A DNA stretch of 57,141 bases from Microbacterium sp. (lineage in GTDB: Bacteria; Actinomycetota; Actinomycetes; Actinomycetales; Microbacteriaceae), in contig JARBUN010000011.1 of NCBI GenBank assembly GCA_029239635.1, forward strand, positions 1-57,141, given 5' to 3'. Position 1 is the stretch's first letter. Each line of letters starts with the position of its first letter. Positions 9,939 to 18,932 of the stretch are shown piece after piece. The translations under genes and the position numbers were made by a program. The notes under the pieces are model-generated. The model did not search any database and was not told the origin of the DNA. It saw only the letters and a list, made by a program, of their open reading frames with translations.

Positions 9939-11337
9939 GACGTGCTCCTTTCGGTGGGTGGGTTGTTGCGATCCCGCGCGCGGTCCTGGCGCCATTGGCG
10001 AGCGGCATCCGCTGCTCTCTTGCGAGCGCTTTGTCGCCGTCGGTGAGCCAGCCCATGCCCGCGTACGCCCACGAGCCGATGACCAGGACTTCGGAGGGAT
10101 CGATGTCGTCGGTCGGCTTCGTCTTCGCGAGCAAGTGCCGCAGACGCCATGTCCGGCGTGCGCCGCGGAGGGATCCGAGAGTGATCGAGTAGCGGCGCGA
10201 CTTGGTGGAGAAGTGACCGCGGAAGCCGAGCATCCCGTCCCAGCGATGCAGCTGGCCGTACGGCCCTTCGGGATCTACGACTGCGGCGAGCTCTCGCACC
10301 GTCGACTTGATCCGCTTGATGTGTTCGCGGCCAACACCGGTTGGTTCCAGGTCTTCCGTTGCTTTGGTCGCGTACTTCGCGATGTAGGCGGCGACTGCCC
10401 TATCCGAGAGCGGCCCGAAGTCTAGTGATTCGCTAGATTCCCCTAGATTTCGGTAGTCATCGCCTCGACGCACGATCGCTCGCGCATCGAACTGCTTCCC
10501 CCACGCCAGCGTGCGCCCTCGCTCCTCCTTCATGAGCGGAACAGCGACCAGCTGTGTCTTACGGACGGCAGCACTGATCGCCCGCAGGAGATGTTCAGTC
10601 GTGACGTACCTGGGCGGCGGAGGGTATGCCTGTTCGGGGTGGACGCCGTCGATCCGGACGATCGCATGGAAGTGCACGACCCCGCGGCGCTGGAACTCGG
10701 CGACCTTGGCGAACTGCAATCGCACGACGCGGGCGGCGGCTCGCTGGGTGAGTCCGAGTGAGCGGGCCAGCTCCCGCCGGAGACCGATCGTGAATCGTCG
10801 CCAGAGTTCGGGAGCGTGATACTGCCAGACGACGTGACCGACGTAGTCGTAGCACTCGGCACACACGGCGTCGCCGCGGCGGGGATCATCCTTGTCGTGG
10901 TGGCAACGGCATCCTCTCGGATTACCGTGTTCGCAGAGACCGGGACGATGATCGGCCGCAGTGGTGTGCACGGCGCCGAAGGACGGAGCCGTGAGCGTGA
11001 GGAAGACCATCGGATGCTCGGCGACGTCCTCGGGCACTTCCTTCATGCCGCCCGCGGCGCCAGCCATGATCATGTGCCAGGTGTCGCCCTTGTACTCGTG
11101 GCTGCACGACTCGCACCGCGTCGCACGGCGGTTGCCACACCGGGTGAAGGTGACGCCGTCCGGTTCGTTTGCCGAGGAGTACTCCGAGAGCACCTCGCCG
11201 GATGCCTCGTGAAGCGTCGCCGACGATCCGACGAGTCGCACCGGGTTGTGGCAGTAGCCGGTCGCGCCGACGTTGTGCATCCATCGGTCGTAGGTATCGC
11301 TGCGGAGTCGGCGCGCGACAGACTCATCGAGACGCAT
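9935..11337 (-). CDS. RepSA-like replication initiator, HUH family, with apparent frameshift
   Basis: This is the rolling-circle initiator of a pSAM2-type element. It nicks DNA through a tyrosine. The metal-binding HUH motif is HFHAIVR (His222, His224), and the catalytic tyrosine region is AAYIAKYATK (Tyr318, Tyr322). Cysteine clusters at 67-78 and 135-162 look zinc-binding. Near 10020, after GWLTDGDKALA, the frame has no stop and runs through xis and int. The -1 frame instead gives KRAADAARQWRQDRARD and a TGA that overlaps the xis ATG by 4 nt. I take 9935 as the ancestral end and infer a 1-nt shift. About 466 aa if restored. Confidence 0.8.
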
Positions 11338-11752
11338 CGGTCACCACCAGGACGGGGACCGCGCAGCCGATCGGATAGGTGAGACCCGAGACGTCATCCT
11401 CGTAGTAGGTGATGCGGCAGATGAGGTCGCTTTCGCCGGTGGATCGACGAAGCTCCCGCCATCTGATGATGTCGGCATCCGTGCACGATCCGTTGGCGAC
11501 GACCGGTCCATAGATCTCGAGCAGGCTGTCGTCGACGTCTGGGGCGTCGTAACGCGCGACCTTAAGCATTCGGGTTTGGTCCCACTTCTCCCCCAGGTTG
11601 CAATGGGCGAGCAGGTATGCGGGTTGCGATCCGCTTGGCGGGTCGCTCGGCGCACTGTGGGTGGCATAGGGCTGTGTGGCACAACTCGAGAGAGCCAGTG
11701 CGGCGCAGGCGCCAGCGACGAGGGCAGAGGCGACGCCATGCAGTCGTTTCAT
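11324..11752 (-). CDS. small lipoprotein of the element
   Basis: The 142-aa product has a signal peptide with a lipobox (ALALSSC, Cys24), so it should be lipid-anchored on the outside of the membrane. The rest contains four more cysteines and no domain I recognise. The ATG at 11752 overlaps the translocase stop (ATGA), and the 3' end overlaps the initiator gene by 14 nt, so the three are translated as a coupled set. A role in transfer or surface exclusion is possible from the position but is not shown by the sequence. Confidence 0.75.
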   Translation of the reverse strand: MKRLHGVASALVAGACAALALSSCATQPYATHSAPSDPPSGSQPAYLLAHCNLGEKWDQTRMLKVARYDAPDVDDSLLEIYGPVVANGSCTDADIIRWRELRRSTGESDLICRITYYEDDVSGLTYPIGCAVPVLVVTDASR

Positions 11753-13167
11753 GATGCTGATTCCTTTCGAGAGCTACGCCGCTGGGTCCGCGGCGCACGA
11801 GGTGGGCGGGGTTGACGCTCTTCCGGCGCGGGCGCTTCGGGGATGACGACAGGGATCTGCCGCGGTGCGGCAAACCGGGACGCGACGTGACGGATCATGT
11901 CGTCGGTGATCAAGCCGGCACGAACACGTTCCGGAGGGCTGCCGTCTTCGGGCAACACGTACGCGACACCGGGGGTCGCGGGAGATATCTCATGACAACG
12001 AGCTCCAGCGGCGACAGCTCCATCCCCGAGCACCATCGCGGTCTCCATGCGGTCGCGAAGGCGGAGTCCGACGGTCTGCGTGAACAGGCCCCGGGCGGGC
12101 AGCGTCTCCTTCCGAGGATCTTGGAGGCAGGCGAACACGATGAACCCGACCGCCCGCCCCTGAGAGGCCAGCGTCGCCAGTGCGGCGTTGGCCCGCCGAA
12201 GCAGATCGCGATCGGTCTCGTACGCGGTGAGCGCAGCGAGTTCGTCGATCAACACCACGACCGTCGGGCTGTCGATGCTCGGGGTGTGTTGCCGGGTCTT
12301 GCCGGCCAGATCGCTCGCGCGCTCCTGCATGGCGGCAACGGCATCCTCCAGAAGGATGACCGAGCGCTCAGCGTCGGCAGCGAAGCGTGTCAGCAACGAG
12401 CGACCGAGGGCAAGCTCCATCCCGCCCTTGCGGTCGATCCCCCATACTTCGACAAGGCCACGGTGGATCGGCTCGGCCAGCCCCAGGAGCAGACCCCAGA
12501 CGAGTGACGCTTTGCCGCTTCCGGATGAGCCAGCGACCAGCGTGTGCGGTCCGAGCCGCAGCGACCACAGTGAGCCGGTCGCGTCCTTGCCCATGGGGAT
12601 GCTCTTCCCGTCCCAGGCGGTAGGCAGCTCAAGACTGAACGGATGCTCGAGCGCATCCGTGTACTCGAGTCTCAGCACCAGCGCACCGATGTGCTCGCCG
12701 TGAACGGTCGCGCGGCGGGCACCGAACGCCTGTGCCAGGAGGTCGGCCTGCGCTTGAAGGTGCTCGCGTCCGAGGCCCTGGGGAAGAGAGACGCCGACCG
12801 CGCAAGTCCAGCCGTTCCAAACGGGAGTGCTGATCGCGGGAACCACCGCACCATTCGTGCCGTGGCCCGGAACGCTCAGACCGACCCTCGCCGCGACTGC
12901 GGTCCAACTCGCGAGGACGTTACGAGAGACATCCCGCTTCCACTTCTCATCCGACCGCCGGGGCATCCGACCCGCCGTGATTGCGACCCAGACGCCTAGG
13001 AATGCGGCCACCGCCAGGCATCCCGCGGTGAATGCCACCTGCACGGCAGGCATCGGAGGCAGCCACGACAGGATCAGGACGAGTGCGGCGATCCACCACC
13101 AGCGACGGAACAAAAAGCCGATCTCGTCGCCCCAGCTGCGCAGCTCTCGAGGCACAGCGGTGCGCAT
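11749..13167 (-). CDS. FtsK/SpoIIIE-type DNA translocase (main transfer protein)
   Basis: In actinomycete elements one FtsK-like hexameric ATPase (TraB/TraSA) moves double-stranded DNA between cells. This 472-aa protein has two N-terminal transmembrane helices (about 23-37 and 42-66), a Walker A loop VAGSSGSGKAS (211-221) and Walker B VVVLIDE (303-309), then a C-terminal region ending in Arg/Pro-rich sequence. The residue after the Walker Lys is Ala rather than Ser/Thr; Gly or Ser is seen here in relatives. The ATG at 13167 overlaps the TAA of the upstream gene (TAATG). No separate Spd spread protein is seen. Confidence 0.88.
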   Translation of the reverse strand: MRTAVPRELRSWGDEIGFLFRRWWWIAALVLILSWLPPMPAVQVAFTAGCLAVAAFLGVWVAITAGRMPRRSDEKWKRDVSRNVLASWTAVAARVGLSVPGHGTNGAVVPAISTPVWNGWTCAVGVSLPQGLGREHLQAQADLLAQAFGARRATVHGEHIGALVLRLEYTDALEHPFSLELPTAWDGKSIPMGKDATGSLWSLRLGPHTLVAGSSGSGKASLVWGLLLGLAEPIHRGLVEVWGIDRKGGMELALGRSLLTRFAADAERSVILLEDAVAAMQERASDLAGKTRQHTPSIDSPTVVVLIDELAALTAYETDRDLLRRANAALATLASQGRAVGFIVFACLQDPRKETLPARGLFTQTVGLRLRDRMETAMVLGDGAVAAGARCHEISPATPGVAYVLPEDGSPPERVRAGLITDDMIRHVASRFAAPRQIPVVIPEAPAPEERQPRPPRAPRTQRRSSRKESAS

Positions 13168-13565
13168 TACTCGGCCCCCCGGGGCTTCGGCGCCGGCTTC
13201 ATCTCGCGGGCGCGGAGCGAGTAGGCGACGCGAGGACGCCCCTGCCCTTCCTTGACGTACGGCGTCACCGTGAGCCCCTCGAACACGGTCGGGCGGAATG
13301 GCAGCCCGTTGAGCTCGGGCGGCAGCTGGGGCTCGGAGATGCTCGCGATCTTGACCGTGACTTCGCCCTGCCCCTTTCGCGCATCGGGGTCGGCGTCGAT
13401 AACGCGGACCTGCCAGAGGGGGTGGCCGGAGTTCTTGTCGAGGTCCTGCCCCTGCCGTTCGCCGTCGTCGGACCACTTGACGATGGGTTCGACCTCGCCG
13501 ACGACGAACGCACCTCGGGGGAAGAACGCGTCGAAGCTGACCGGGATTGCTGACTGGATTGCCAT
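13167..13565 (-). CDS. Pra-like activator of replication, integration and excision
   Basis: This 132-aa protein resembles the conserved AICE protein usually annotated as plasmid replication, integration and excision activator: IPVSFDAFFPRGAFVVGEVEP at the start, WQVRVIDADPDAR in the middle, and PFRPTVFEGLTVTPYV then VAYSLRAR near the end. It begins the minus-strand backbone operon, facing a 155-bp AT-richer region that probably holds its promoter and that of the divergent plus-strand gene. The activating role is known for the pSAM2 family and inferred here. Confidence 0.7.
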   Translation of the reverse strand: MAIQSAIPVSFDAFFPRGAFVVGEVEPIVKWSDDGERQGQDLDKNSGHPLWQVRVIDADPDARKGQGEVTVKIASISEPQLPPELNGLPFRPTVFEGLTVTPYVKEGQGRPRVAYSLRAREMKPAPKPRGAE

Positions 13566-13720
13566 AGCTAGTTCCTCTCAACTGGTGAACCTTTTGCTCA
13601 CAACGCCAGCATCGCACTCTAATGCTCATCGAGTCAACCTTTTTCTTACTTGCGATACCTCGTGTCTGTCTGCGACGAAAAACAGCACACGAGTAAGCTC
13701 GAAGCCGTGGAGGGGTCACC
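13566..13720. promoter_or_regulatory. divergent promoter region of the element
   Basis: This 155-bp gap separates the backbone operon (minus) from the cargo side (plus) and is much richer in A/T than its surroundings. An inverted repeat CTCGTGT (13659-13665) and ACACGAG (13687-13693) is a candidate operator. No dedicated repressor gene was recognised. Confidence 0.45.
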
Positions 13721-14272
13721 GTGAGCGATCTACCGGCAGTGCCGACGTGGGGCGTCGTTCCCGAACCCGTGCGCAACGTTCTGCAGCGCCTCCAGGAGCG
13801 AGCGGCAGCGGGTGTCGACGCCATGGGCACCCAGAAGATCAGCGGGGACACTCCGCGGAACCATGACGAAGCGTTCCTGCAGATGTCATGGGCAGCGGAA
13901 GCCGCTGACCGCGCGACCCGTGACTACCGAAGCGTCTTCAACGCCTACACGCACAAGTTCCACCAGCCGAAGCCCCCGATCGGCGAACTCGCTGCCATGC
14001 AGGGCGCGATCACACAGTCGTTCGCGAAGCGATACACGTCTAAAACCGTCGAGGCAATTGAGGCGCTGCTCTCGGATGAGCCAGATCTCGAGGCAATTCG
14101 CACCGGGATCCGCGCGCTCGGCTTCGCGGATCTCCATGGCATCTCCGACGCGCTCGACCGAGCGATGGCAGCCGCCGAGTCTGAGCGCGGCTTTCGCCCC
14201 TGGCTGCCGGCTGCCGACAAGGCTCGTGCCGCAAGCCGTGCCATCCAAGCGACCGGGTCAGACGAGCTGTGA
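13721..14272 (+). CDS. hypothetical protein of the element
   Basis: The 183-aa product starts at a GTG with GGAGGGG 8 nt upstream. It is mostly helical by composition, has no signal peptide, membrane segment or motif I recognise, and starts the rightward cargo side of the element. Its position across from the Pra-like gene suggests a regulatory or accessory role, but nothing in the sequence confirms that. It is followed by 211 bp holding a GC-rich dyad. Confidence 0.7.
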   Translation: MSDLPAVPTWGVVPEPVRNVLQRLQERAAAGVDAMGTQKISGDTPRNHDEAFLQMSWAAEAADRATRDYRSVFNAYTHKFHQPKPPIGELAAMQGAITQSFAKRYTSKTVEAIEALLSDEPDLEAIRTGIRALGFADLHGISDALDRAMAAAESERGFRPWLPAADKARAASRAIQATGSDEL

Positions 14273-14288
14273 GAACTTTCTTTACTCG

Positions 14289-14312
14289 TTCAAGGCCGGC
14301 CTCCGGCCGGCA
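14289..14312. repeat. GC-rich hairpin after the 183-aa gene
   Basis: AAGGCCGGCC and GGCCGGC around CTCC form a short, stable dyad just after a stop codon. It may be a terminator of the upstream gene. The rest of the gap to 14484 shows nothing I can identify. Confidence 0.4.
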
Positions 14313-14483
14313 GGCTGAGCGTACCTGCGGTGCGTCCGGTCCTCGCTTCGCTGCGGTCCGGGCGCTCCTCGACACGCTCAGCCGTCAGCCATCGCTTCCT
14401 TCACAATCAGTTAGCTCGGCCGGTTCTACCCACAGGCCGACGCTCAGGTCCTTCGTGTCGGCGTCGACAGTTACGGTGGCTCA

Positions 14484-15668
14484 ATGACCATCTCGACGGA
14501 ATTCGTGCCCAGCCGGATCAAGTCGACGGATCCTCTGCATGAGCCTCTTCAACTCACTGCTGCCGAGCGGGAGGTCTTTCGCCAGCGATCGCGTGAGTCT
14601 CGTCAGGCCCGCGTTGACGCCATGGCCGGACGCGGCCCGGAGCCCCTACACGAGATCAACTCGCCGCGCTATGACCCGCTTGATCTCATGCCGCAGCTAC
14701 CGGCGAACGGGCTGAACACGCTGTCGCTCTTCAGTGGCGGTGGCGGACTCGATCTAGGGTTTGATCGCGCGGGCTTCACGCACGAGGGATCGTGGGAGCT
14801 CCTGCCGTTCGCCGGCGACACGCTGCGCGCTGCGCGTCCCGAATGGAATGTCCACAGCGGCCTCGAGGATGGCGACGTCCGCAATAAGGACTGGCGCCCG
14901 TTCCGAGGAAACGTGGCGCTGATCCATGGAGGTCCGCCCTGTCAGCCCTTCAGCAGCGCCGGAAAGCAGAGAGGCGCGGCCGACCCCCGCGATATGTGGC
15001 CGGAGTTTGTGAGGGCCGTGCTCGAGGTCAAGCCGGAGGCATTTCTCGCCGAGAACGTCGCCGCGCTCGCCTCCAACACCTTCAAGGACTACGTACAGCA
15101 GACGATTCTCGAACCGTTGGGCAGGCATTACACAATCACGCCCGTGATCCTGCAGGCCCACGAACACGGCGTTCCCCAAATGCGACGCCGCGTCTTCTTC
15201 TTCGGGTTCCGGAACAAGAAGGTCGCTGGCAGGTGGGATGCGCCTCGTCCGCGCTTCCGTAAGCCCGGGTCGAAAGCGAACGGTCTTCCCGAGACGATCG
15301 GAGTGAGGAACGCGCTAGGGCTTTCTGACCTCGGCTTCGACGACATCTCGCCCACAATCCGGAGCGGACTCTCCGGCCCCCGCCACACGACCTCGATTCT
15401 CAGCAGCGTGTCGGCTCAACGGCGCTTCGCAGCACTCGAGGTGTGGCCAAACGGCGTCGCTGCCAACCGAGATGCTGCTCGAGCCTTCGTCGCCAAGAAC
15501 GGGCACTTCCGCCTGTCGGTTCCCGATGTCGCTTTGCTGCAGGGATTCCCGGAAGACTGGCCGTTCCAGGGCGCCGTCTACATGCAGATCGGGCAGATCG
15601 GCAACTCCGTCGCGCCTCCCGTCGGCTACTCGGTTGCGGCGTCTATCGCCGAGGCTTTCTCGAGGTAA
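14484..15668 (+). CDS. C5-cytosine DNA methyltransferase 1
   Basis: This 394-aa enzyme moves a methyl group from AdoMet to C5 of cytosine in DNA. It has a 75-residue N-terminal extension, motif I LSLFSGGGGLDLGF (80-93), motif IV GGPPCQPFS with catalytic Cys153, motif VI AENVAAL (189-195), motif VIII MRRRVFFFGFRNK, a short target-recognition region with SPTIRSGLSGPRHTTS, and motif X IGQIGNSVAPPVGY. All catalytic motifs are intact. The 3' end overlaps by 43 bp the end of a convergent gene with a nuclease-like motif, so this is most likely the methylase of a type II restriction-modification pair. Confidence 0.93.
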   Translation: MTISTEFVPSRIKSTDPLHEPLQLTAAEREVFRQRSRESRQARVDAMAGRGPEPLHEINSPRYDPLDLMPQLPANGLNTLSLFSGGGGLDLGFDRAGFTHEGSWELLPFAGDTLRAARPEWNVHSGLEDGDVRNKDWRPFRGNVALIHGGPPCQPFSSAGKQRGAADPRDMWPEFVRAVLEVKPEAFLAENVAALASNTFKDYVQQTILEPLGRHYTITPVILQAHEHGVPQMRRRVFFFGFRNKKVAGRWDAPRPRFRKPGSKANGLPETIGVRNALGLSDLGFDDISPTIRSGLSGPRHTTSILSSVSAQRRFAALEVWPNGVAANRDAARAFVAKNGHFRLSVPDVALLQGFPEDWPFQGAVYMQIGQIGNSVAPPVGYSVAASIAEAFSR

Positions 15669-16387
15669 GCGCGCACCAGCTGGCGGAGCCTCGCAGCGTG
15701 CTCCTCAGTGATGTGCTCGAAGTCGTCGAAGAACTTGCGCTCGATGTGAGGATTATTCAACGTTGATCCGCGAAGAATGACGTAACGCGCTCGAGCTTGC
15801 AGGATTTCGGCCATGCGCTGCAGCGAGTAGCCACCCTTGAGGTCTTGCTGCTCCCTGTACATGGCTGCCGACCACTGGCTCTTCATCAGCCACTTGGCGT
15901 CCTCGGGCGAGTAAGTGTCCTTTTCTCCGAGGATCCTCGCGACCATGTCAGTCGACACGGTACCGGGGAGCGAGTCCGCAAGCTGGAGATCGGGCGCGAT
16001 GTAGCGTGCCTTTTCTGCGATCCACCGTTCCATGTCATCAGGTGAGGCGTACACGCAGTACTGCAGCTTGGTCCCACCTCGGTCATAGAACGCAAAGAGC
16101 CAGTGCAGCCCGTCGCGCCATTTCCGAATGTGATCCGGACCAAAGTCGCGAACCGTCGACACCGACTTCGACGTGGTCGACTTCAACTCGAACGGGAGCA
16201 CACGGCCGTCAATGTTCAGATGCGCATCGATGTCACTGCGACGGCGATCATCCGGCACCGTGAGGTTGAAGAGCTGAACCATCTGGCTCTCACGAGCGTC
16301 ATCTTGGACGGGCATGATTGACATCGTGGCATGCGAGTCGAGTTCGGCGCCAAACGGGGAGCCGATTGCGTTGTCGAAGCGATGCAA
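15626..16387 (-). CDS. candidate type II restriction endonuclease (PD-(D/E)XK-like)
   Basis: The 253-aa protein has a plausible nuclease core: RRSDIDAHLNID (Asp52, Asp54), a hairpin, then LPFELKSTTSKS (Glu67, Lys69), the D...ExK arrangement of PD-(D/E)XK enzymes. Helical segments rich in Arg, Trp and Tyr follow. It is convergent with methyltransferase 1 and overlaps its 3' end, the usual partner position. I do not recognise the recognition-site family. The start is uncertain: ATG at 16387, or in-frame ATG codons at about 16324 and 16312. Confidence 0.65.
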   Translation of the reverse strand: MHRFDNAIGSPFGAELDSHATMSIMPVQDDARESQMVQLFNLTVPDDRRRSDIDAHLNIDGRVLPFELKSTTSKSVSTVRDFGPDHIRKWRDGLHWLFAFYDRGGTKLQYCVYASPDDMERWIAEKARYIAPDLQLADSLPGTVSTDMVARILGEKDTYSPEDAKWLMKSQWSAAMYREQQDLKGGYSLQRMAEILQARARYVILRGSTLNNPHIERKFFDDFEHITEEHAARLRQLVRAYLEKASAIDAATE

Positions 16388-16469
16388 ACCCGTGCAGTTC
16401 GAAACGACAAGTCGAGAGCACCCGTAGCCGCTTAACCCAAGCAGATGAGTCGCAAGCTATTGTCGCTTC

Positions 16470-17540
16470 GTGAAGACGATTGTTCTCGACACCACGGAAC
16501 TCCGTCGGGACTGGATGTTCCGAGGGATGACCTCTCAGATACTGGCGCACGCCATTTCGAAGACGATCAACACCGTCGCTATCCCAGCACCGGTTCTCGA
16601 GGAACTCGTTGCGCACCACGCCCGGGAGTCGAGCGAGACACGAGCAAAGCTCGCGCGAGTAGTCACAGAGCATCACCGACTCGGCCTCGGTCCGGTGACC
16701 ACAGACTCTGTACCGTTCGACTATCGGAGCTTTGTGCTGGAGCGGTGGGACGGGATGCTCGGCTTCAGCGTCCTCCCGTGGCCGACCGTAGATCACGGCT
16801 CACTGGTTGCACGCGCGGTAAACCGGCGAGCGCCCTTCGATGACAAAGGCGGTGGCTACCGCGACGCACTGGTCTGGGAGAGCGCGCTCGAACTTGCTCG
16901 GGCTGGCGCGGAGGTCGTGCTCGTCTCTGCCGACCGCGCGTTCAGCGACGGCGAAGGTCGCCTCGCCTCGTCGCTCGCTGACGAAGTCGCTGAGCTTCGC
17001 GGAAGCATCGAGCTCGTGCGTGATCTCGCACCGTGGCTTCTCGATCACGTGCCGTGGGGCGCCGAATCCCTCGGTGAGGCGGTGGCTCTCGCGCGGGACG
17101 AAGCGTTCATCAGCTACTTCCTCGCCTCCGACATGCAGGACGAACTGTCACCGAGCGCGGAGGCCGTCGGATTCGATTCGGCACCGTACTTCTTTCGAGT
17201 CTCGGAAGTCGAGTGGGATGGCAACTGTCACCGCGTTTCAACACAGCCCGCAGGGGACGGAGCGTCAATAGCCAAGTACGACATCGGGGAGATAGTCGAG
17301 TTCATCGCAGAGTTGAGCGACCGCTCTCGAGTTGGACCAGGATGGGACACGGAGCCTGCCTCATCTGCCGGTCGTGTGATCGTCAGAGGAAGAATCGATC
17401 TTGTTCTGCGAGTGGCTGTGTTCTTTGAGAACGACTCCACATTCGCGTTCGACGATCTCTCCTGGCGGCGCGCTGATGGGCTCCCGCCCGGCCCGGCTGC
17501 AAACGCCGCCAAGCCCGGAGTCCCGCTCTTCGAGCTGTAG
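16470..17540 (+). CDS. PIN-like domain protein (DUF4935 type)
   Basis: The 356-aa protein starts at a GTG with MKTIVLDTTELRRDW, the first acidic strand of a PIN-like nuclease (Asp7). Glu44/Glu45, the segment DDKGGGYRDALVW (Asp132) and VVLVSADRAFSD (Asp155) complete the acidic set expected of the fold in about the first 165 residues. The C-terminal half is unknown. PIN proteins usually cut RNA. There is no adjacent antitoxin-sized gene, so it is not a simple VapBC pair. It sits between the two methyltransferase modules, 82 bp from the divergent endonuclease gene and 5 bp from the end of methyltransferase 2. Confidence 0.7.
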   Translation: MKTIVLDTTELRRDWMFRGMTSQILAHAISKTINTVAIPAPVLEELVAHHARESSETRAKLARVVTEHHRLGLGPVTTDSVPFDYRSFVLERWDGMLGFSVLPWPTVDHGSLVARAVNRRAPFDDKGGGYRDALVWESALELARAGAEVVLVSADRAFSDGEGRLASSLADEVAELRGSIELVRDLAPWLLDHVPWGAESLGEAVALARDEAFISYFLASDMQDELSPSAEAVGFDSAPYFFRVSEVEWDGNCHRVSTQPAGDGASIAKYDIGEIVEFIAELSDRSRVGPGWDTEPASSAGRVIVRGRIDLVLRVAVFFENDSTFAFDDLSWRRADGLPPGPAANAAKPGVPLFEL

Positions 17541-17545
17541 CTCGA

Positions 17546-18745
17546 TCAGATCGACTCGCCCGTACGCGTTGGCTCCTGCCGGAGTCTCCCAGACGGCCCT
17601 AGACCTTCACCCGCGTGAGCAGACTTCGTCCCGATGAGGCCAGCAAACCGTTCCGGAACAGTCGAGAGCGGTTTGAGCGGTCGGCGCGTCTGCGCTGCAG
17701 GTCGACGGAGCAATGAGGGATCGCTGGGCTCGACTCCCGTGACGCTCCGCCGGATCGACATTCCAAGCACCTCTGCGAGTAGTGCCGGCGTCGCATTTCC
17801 CACTTGGACCGTCTGTTCCCGATGGTTTCCGGCGATGCGCCACTCATCGGGGAACCCCTGTATTCGGAGCTGCTCCTCGACTGCCAGCGGCCTGTTCTCC
17901 CAATGGAACGGACCCGTGGAGGGACCGGGCGATGCCGGCAAGGTCCACGATGGTTGATCATGGGCCAGTTTGAGCAGGAAGTTCCAGTACTTCGTGCGGT
18001 AGCCGAATAGTTCCGGCCCACCGCCGCGGCTCGTTAACCACAGATAGTTGCCACCCTCCGGGATACGCGGGAGAAGTTCCGCCCACTTGCCCCGTGCGAT
18101 GGGCGGATCACTGGGCCGAACATCCCAAAGTGCATCCCAGGCTGTTCGCGGACGCTCTTTATGGGTCACCGACGGCCAACGAAACTCACCCCCGTCGCGC
18201 AATGCCACGACGATCGCCCGGCGACGGTTTTGCGGGACACCGTAGTCCGCCGCGTTAAGGATCTCCACGTGCAAGCGATACGACACCCCCTCCTCGTGGT
18301 TAATCCTCGAGAACTCCTCGTCCAGGTAAGCCATCGCCGATCGCGGGCCTCGGACGAATCCGCTCACGTTCTCGAACATCACCGCATGAGGTAGGAACGT
18401 GCGCACCAGTCGTAGGGTGCTTTCGACGGTCCGAGCGCGAGTGTCGAGCATCCCGCGTCGACCGCGAGCTGCCCACTGCGCTGCCATTGAAAACGGCTGA
18501 CACGGCGGACCGCCCGCCATTAGTCCGAGATCACCTCGCTCGAGACCAAGATCACTCGGCCTGAGGGTCTGCGCGAGGCTGTTGACGTCTCCGTCACCCA
18601 GGAGTGGCCAGTCGGTGTTCAACTCGATTGTCTGGCGTTGTAGCTGGCCTATCTCGACTAGGCCGACGTGCTCGTACCCAGCACGGGACAGACCGATGTC
18701 CATTCCACCGGCGCCGGAAAACAACGACAGAACACTTAGCGACAA
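17546..18745 (-). CDS. C5-cytosine DNA methyltransferase 2
   Basis: This second C5 methylase (about 399 aa) has motif I SLFSGAGGMDIGL at its N-terminus, motif IV GGPPCQPFSMAAQW with the catalytic Cys, ENV (motif VI) in VMFENVSGF, motif VIII QNRRRAIVVAL, a target-recognition region with PSWTLPASPGPSTGPFHW, and motif X VGNATPALLAEVLG. It is only distantly related to methyltransferase 1. I chose the TTG at 18745 because CTGGAG lies 8 nt upstream; longer in-frame starts up to 19285 overlap the divergent gene. It faces the ParB-like gene across a 187-bp promoter gap. Confidence 0.9.
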   Translation of the reverse strand: MSLSVLSLFSGAGGMDIGLSRAGYEHVGLVEIGQLQRQTIELNTDWPLLGDGDVNSLAQTLRPSDLGLERGDLGLMAGGPPCQPFSMAAQWAARGRRGMLDTRARTVESTLRLVRTFLPHAVMFENVSGFVRGPRSAMAYLDEEFSRINHEEGVSYRLHVEILNAADYGVPQNRRRAIVVALRDGGEFRWPSVTHKERPRTAWDALWDVRPSDPPIARGKWAELLPRIPEGGNYLWLTSRGGGPELFGYRTKYWNFLLKLAHDQPSWTLPASPGPSTGPFHWENRPLAVEEQLRIQGFPDEWRIAGNHREQTVQVGNATPALLAEVLGMSIRRSVTGVEPSDPSLLRRPAAQTRRPLKPLSTVPERFAGLIGTKSAHAGEGLGPSGRLRQEPTRTGESI

Positions 18746-18932
18746 GCTCAGAACTCCAGACTTCCTGCTGAGCTCATCAGACCCTGCAGCGAATGTCAAC
18801 TCGACAGCGCCCGCCCGTCGATGCCAGTTTTGGGTTCTACACAAGACGACAACGGCTGAACGCGACAGGATACGGTAGCCGAAGACCAACTTACACTCGC
18901 GCCGACGGCGCATCATCCACATTGGAGCGGCG
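18746..18932. promoter_or_regulatory. divergent promoter region between methyltransferase 2 and the ParB-like gene
   Basis: The 187-bp gap should hold both promoters. The sequence is AT-richer near 18830-18895, but I see no clear dyad. A shared region would allow the methylase and the plus-strand pair to be balanced, as is common in restriction-modification systems. Confidence 0.45.

Noticed and set aside
16470..17540. Toxin-antitoxin pair around the PIN-like gene
   Set aside because: The protein is far larger than VapC toxins and there is no small upstream gene that could be an antitoxin.
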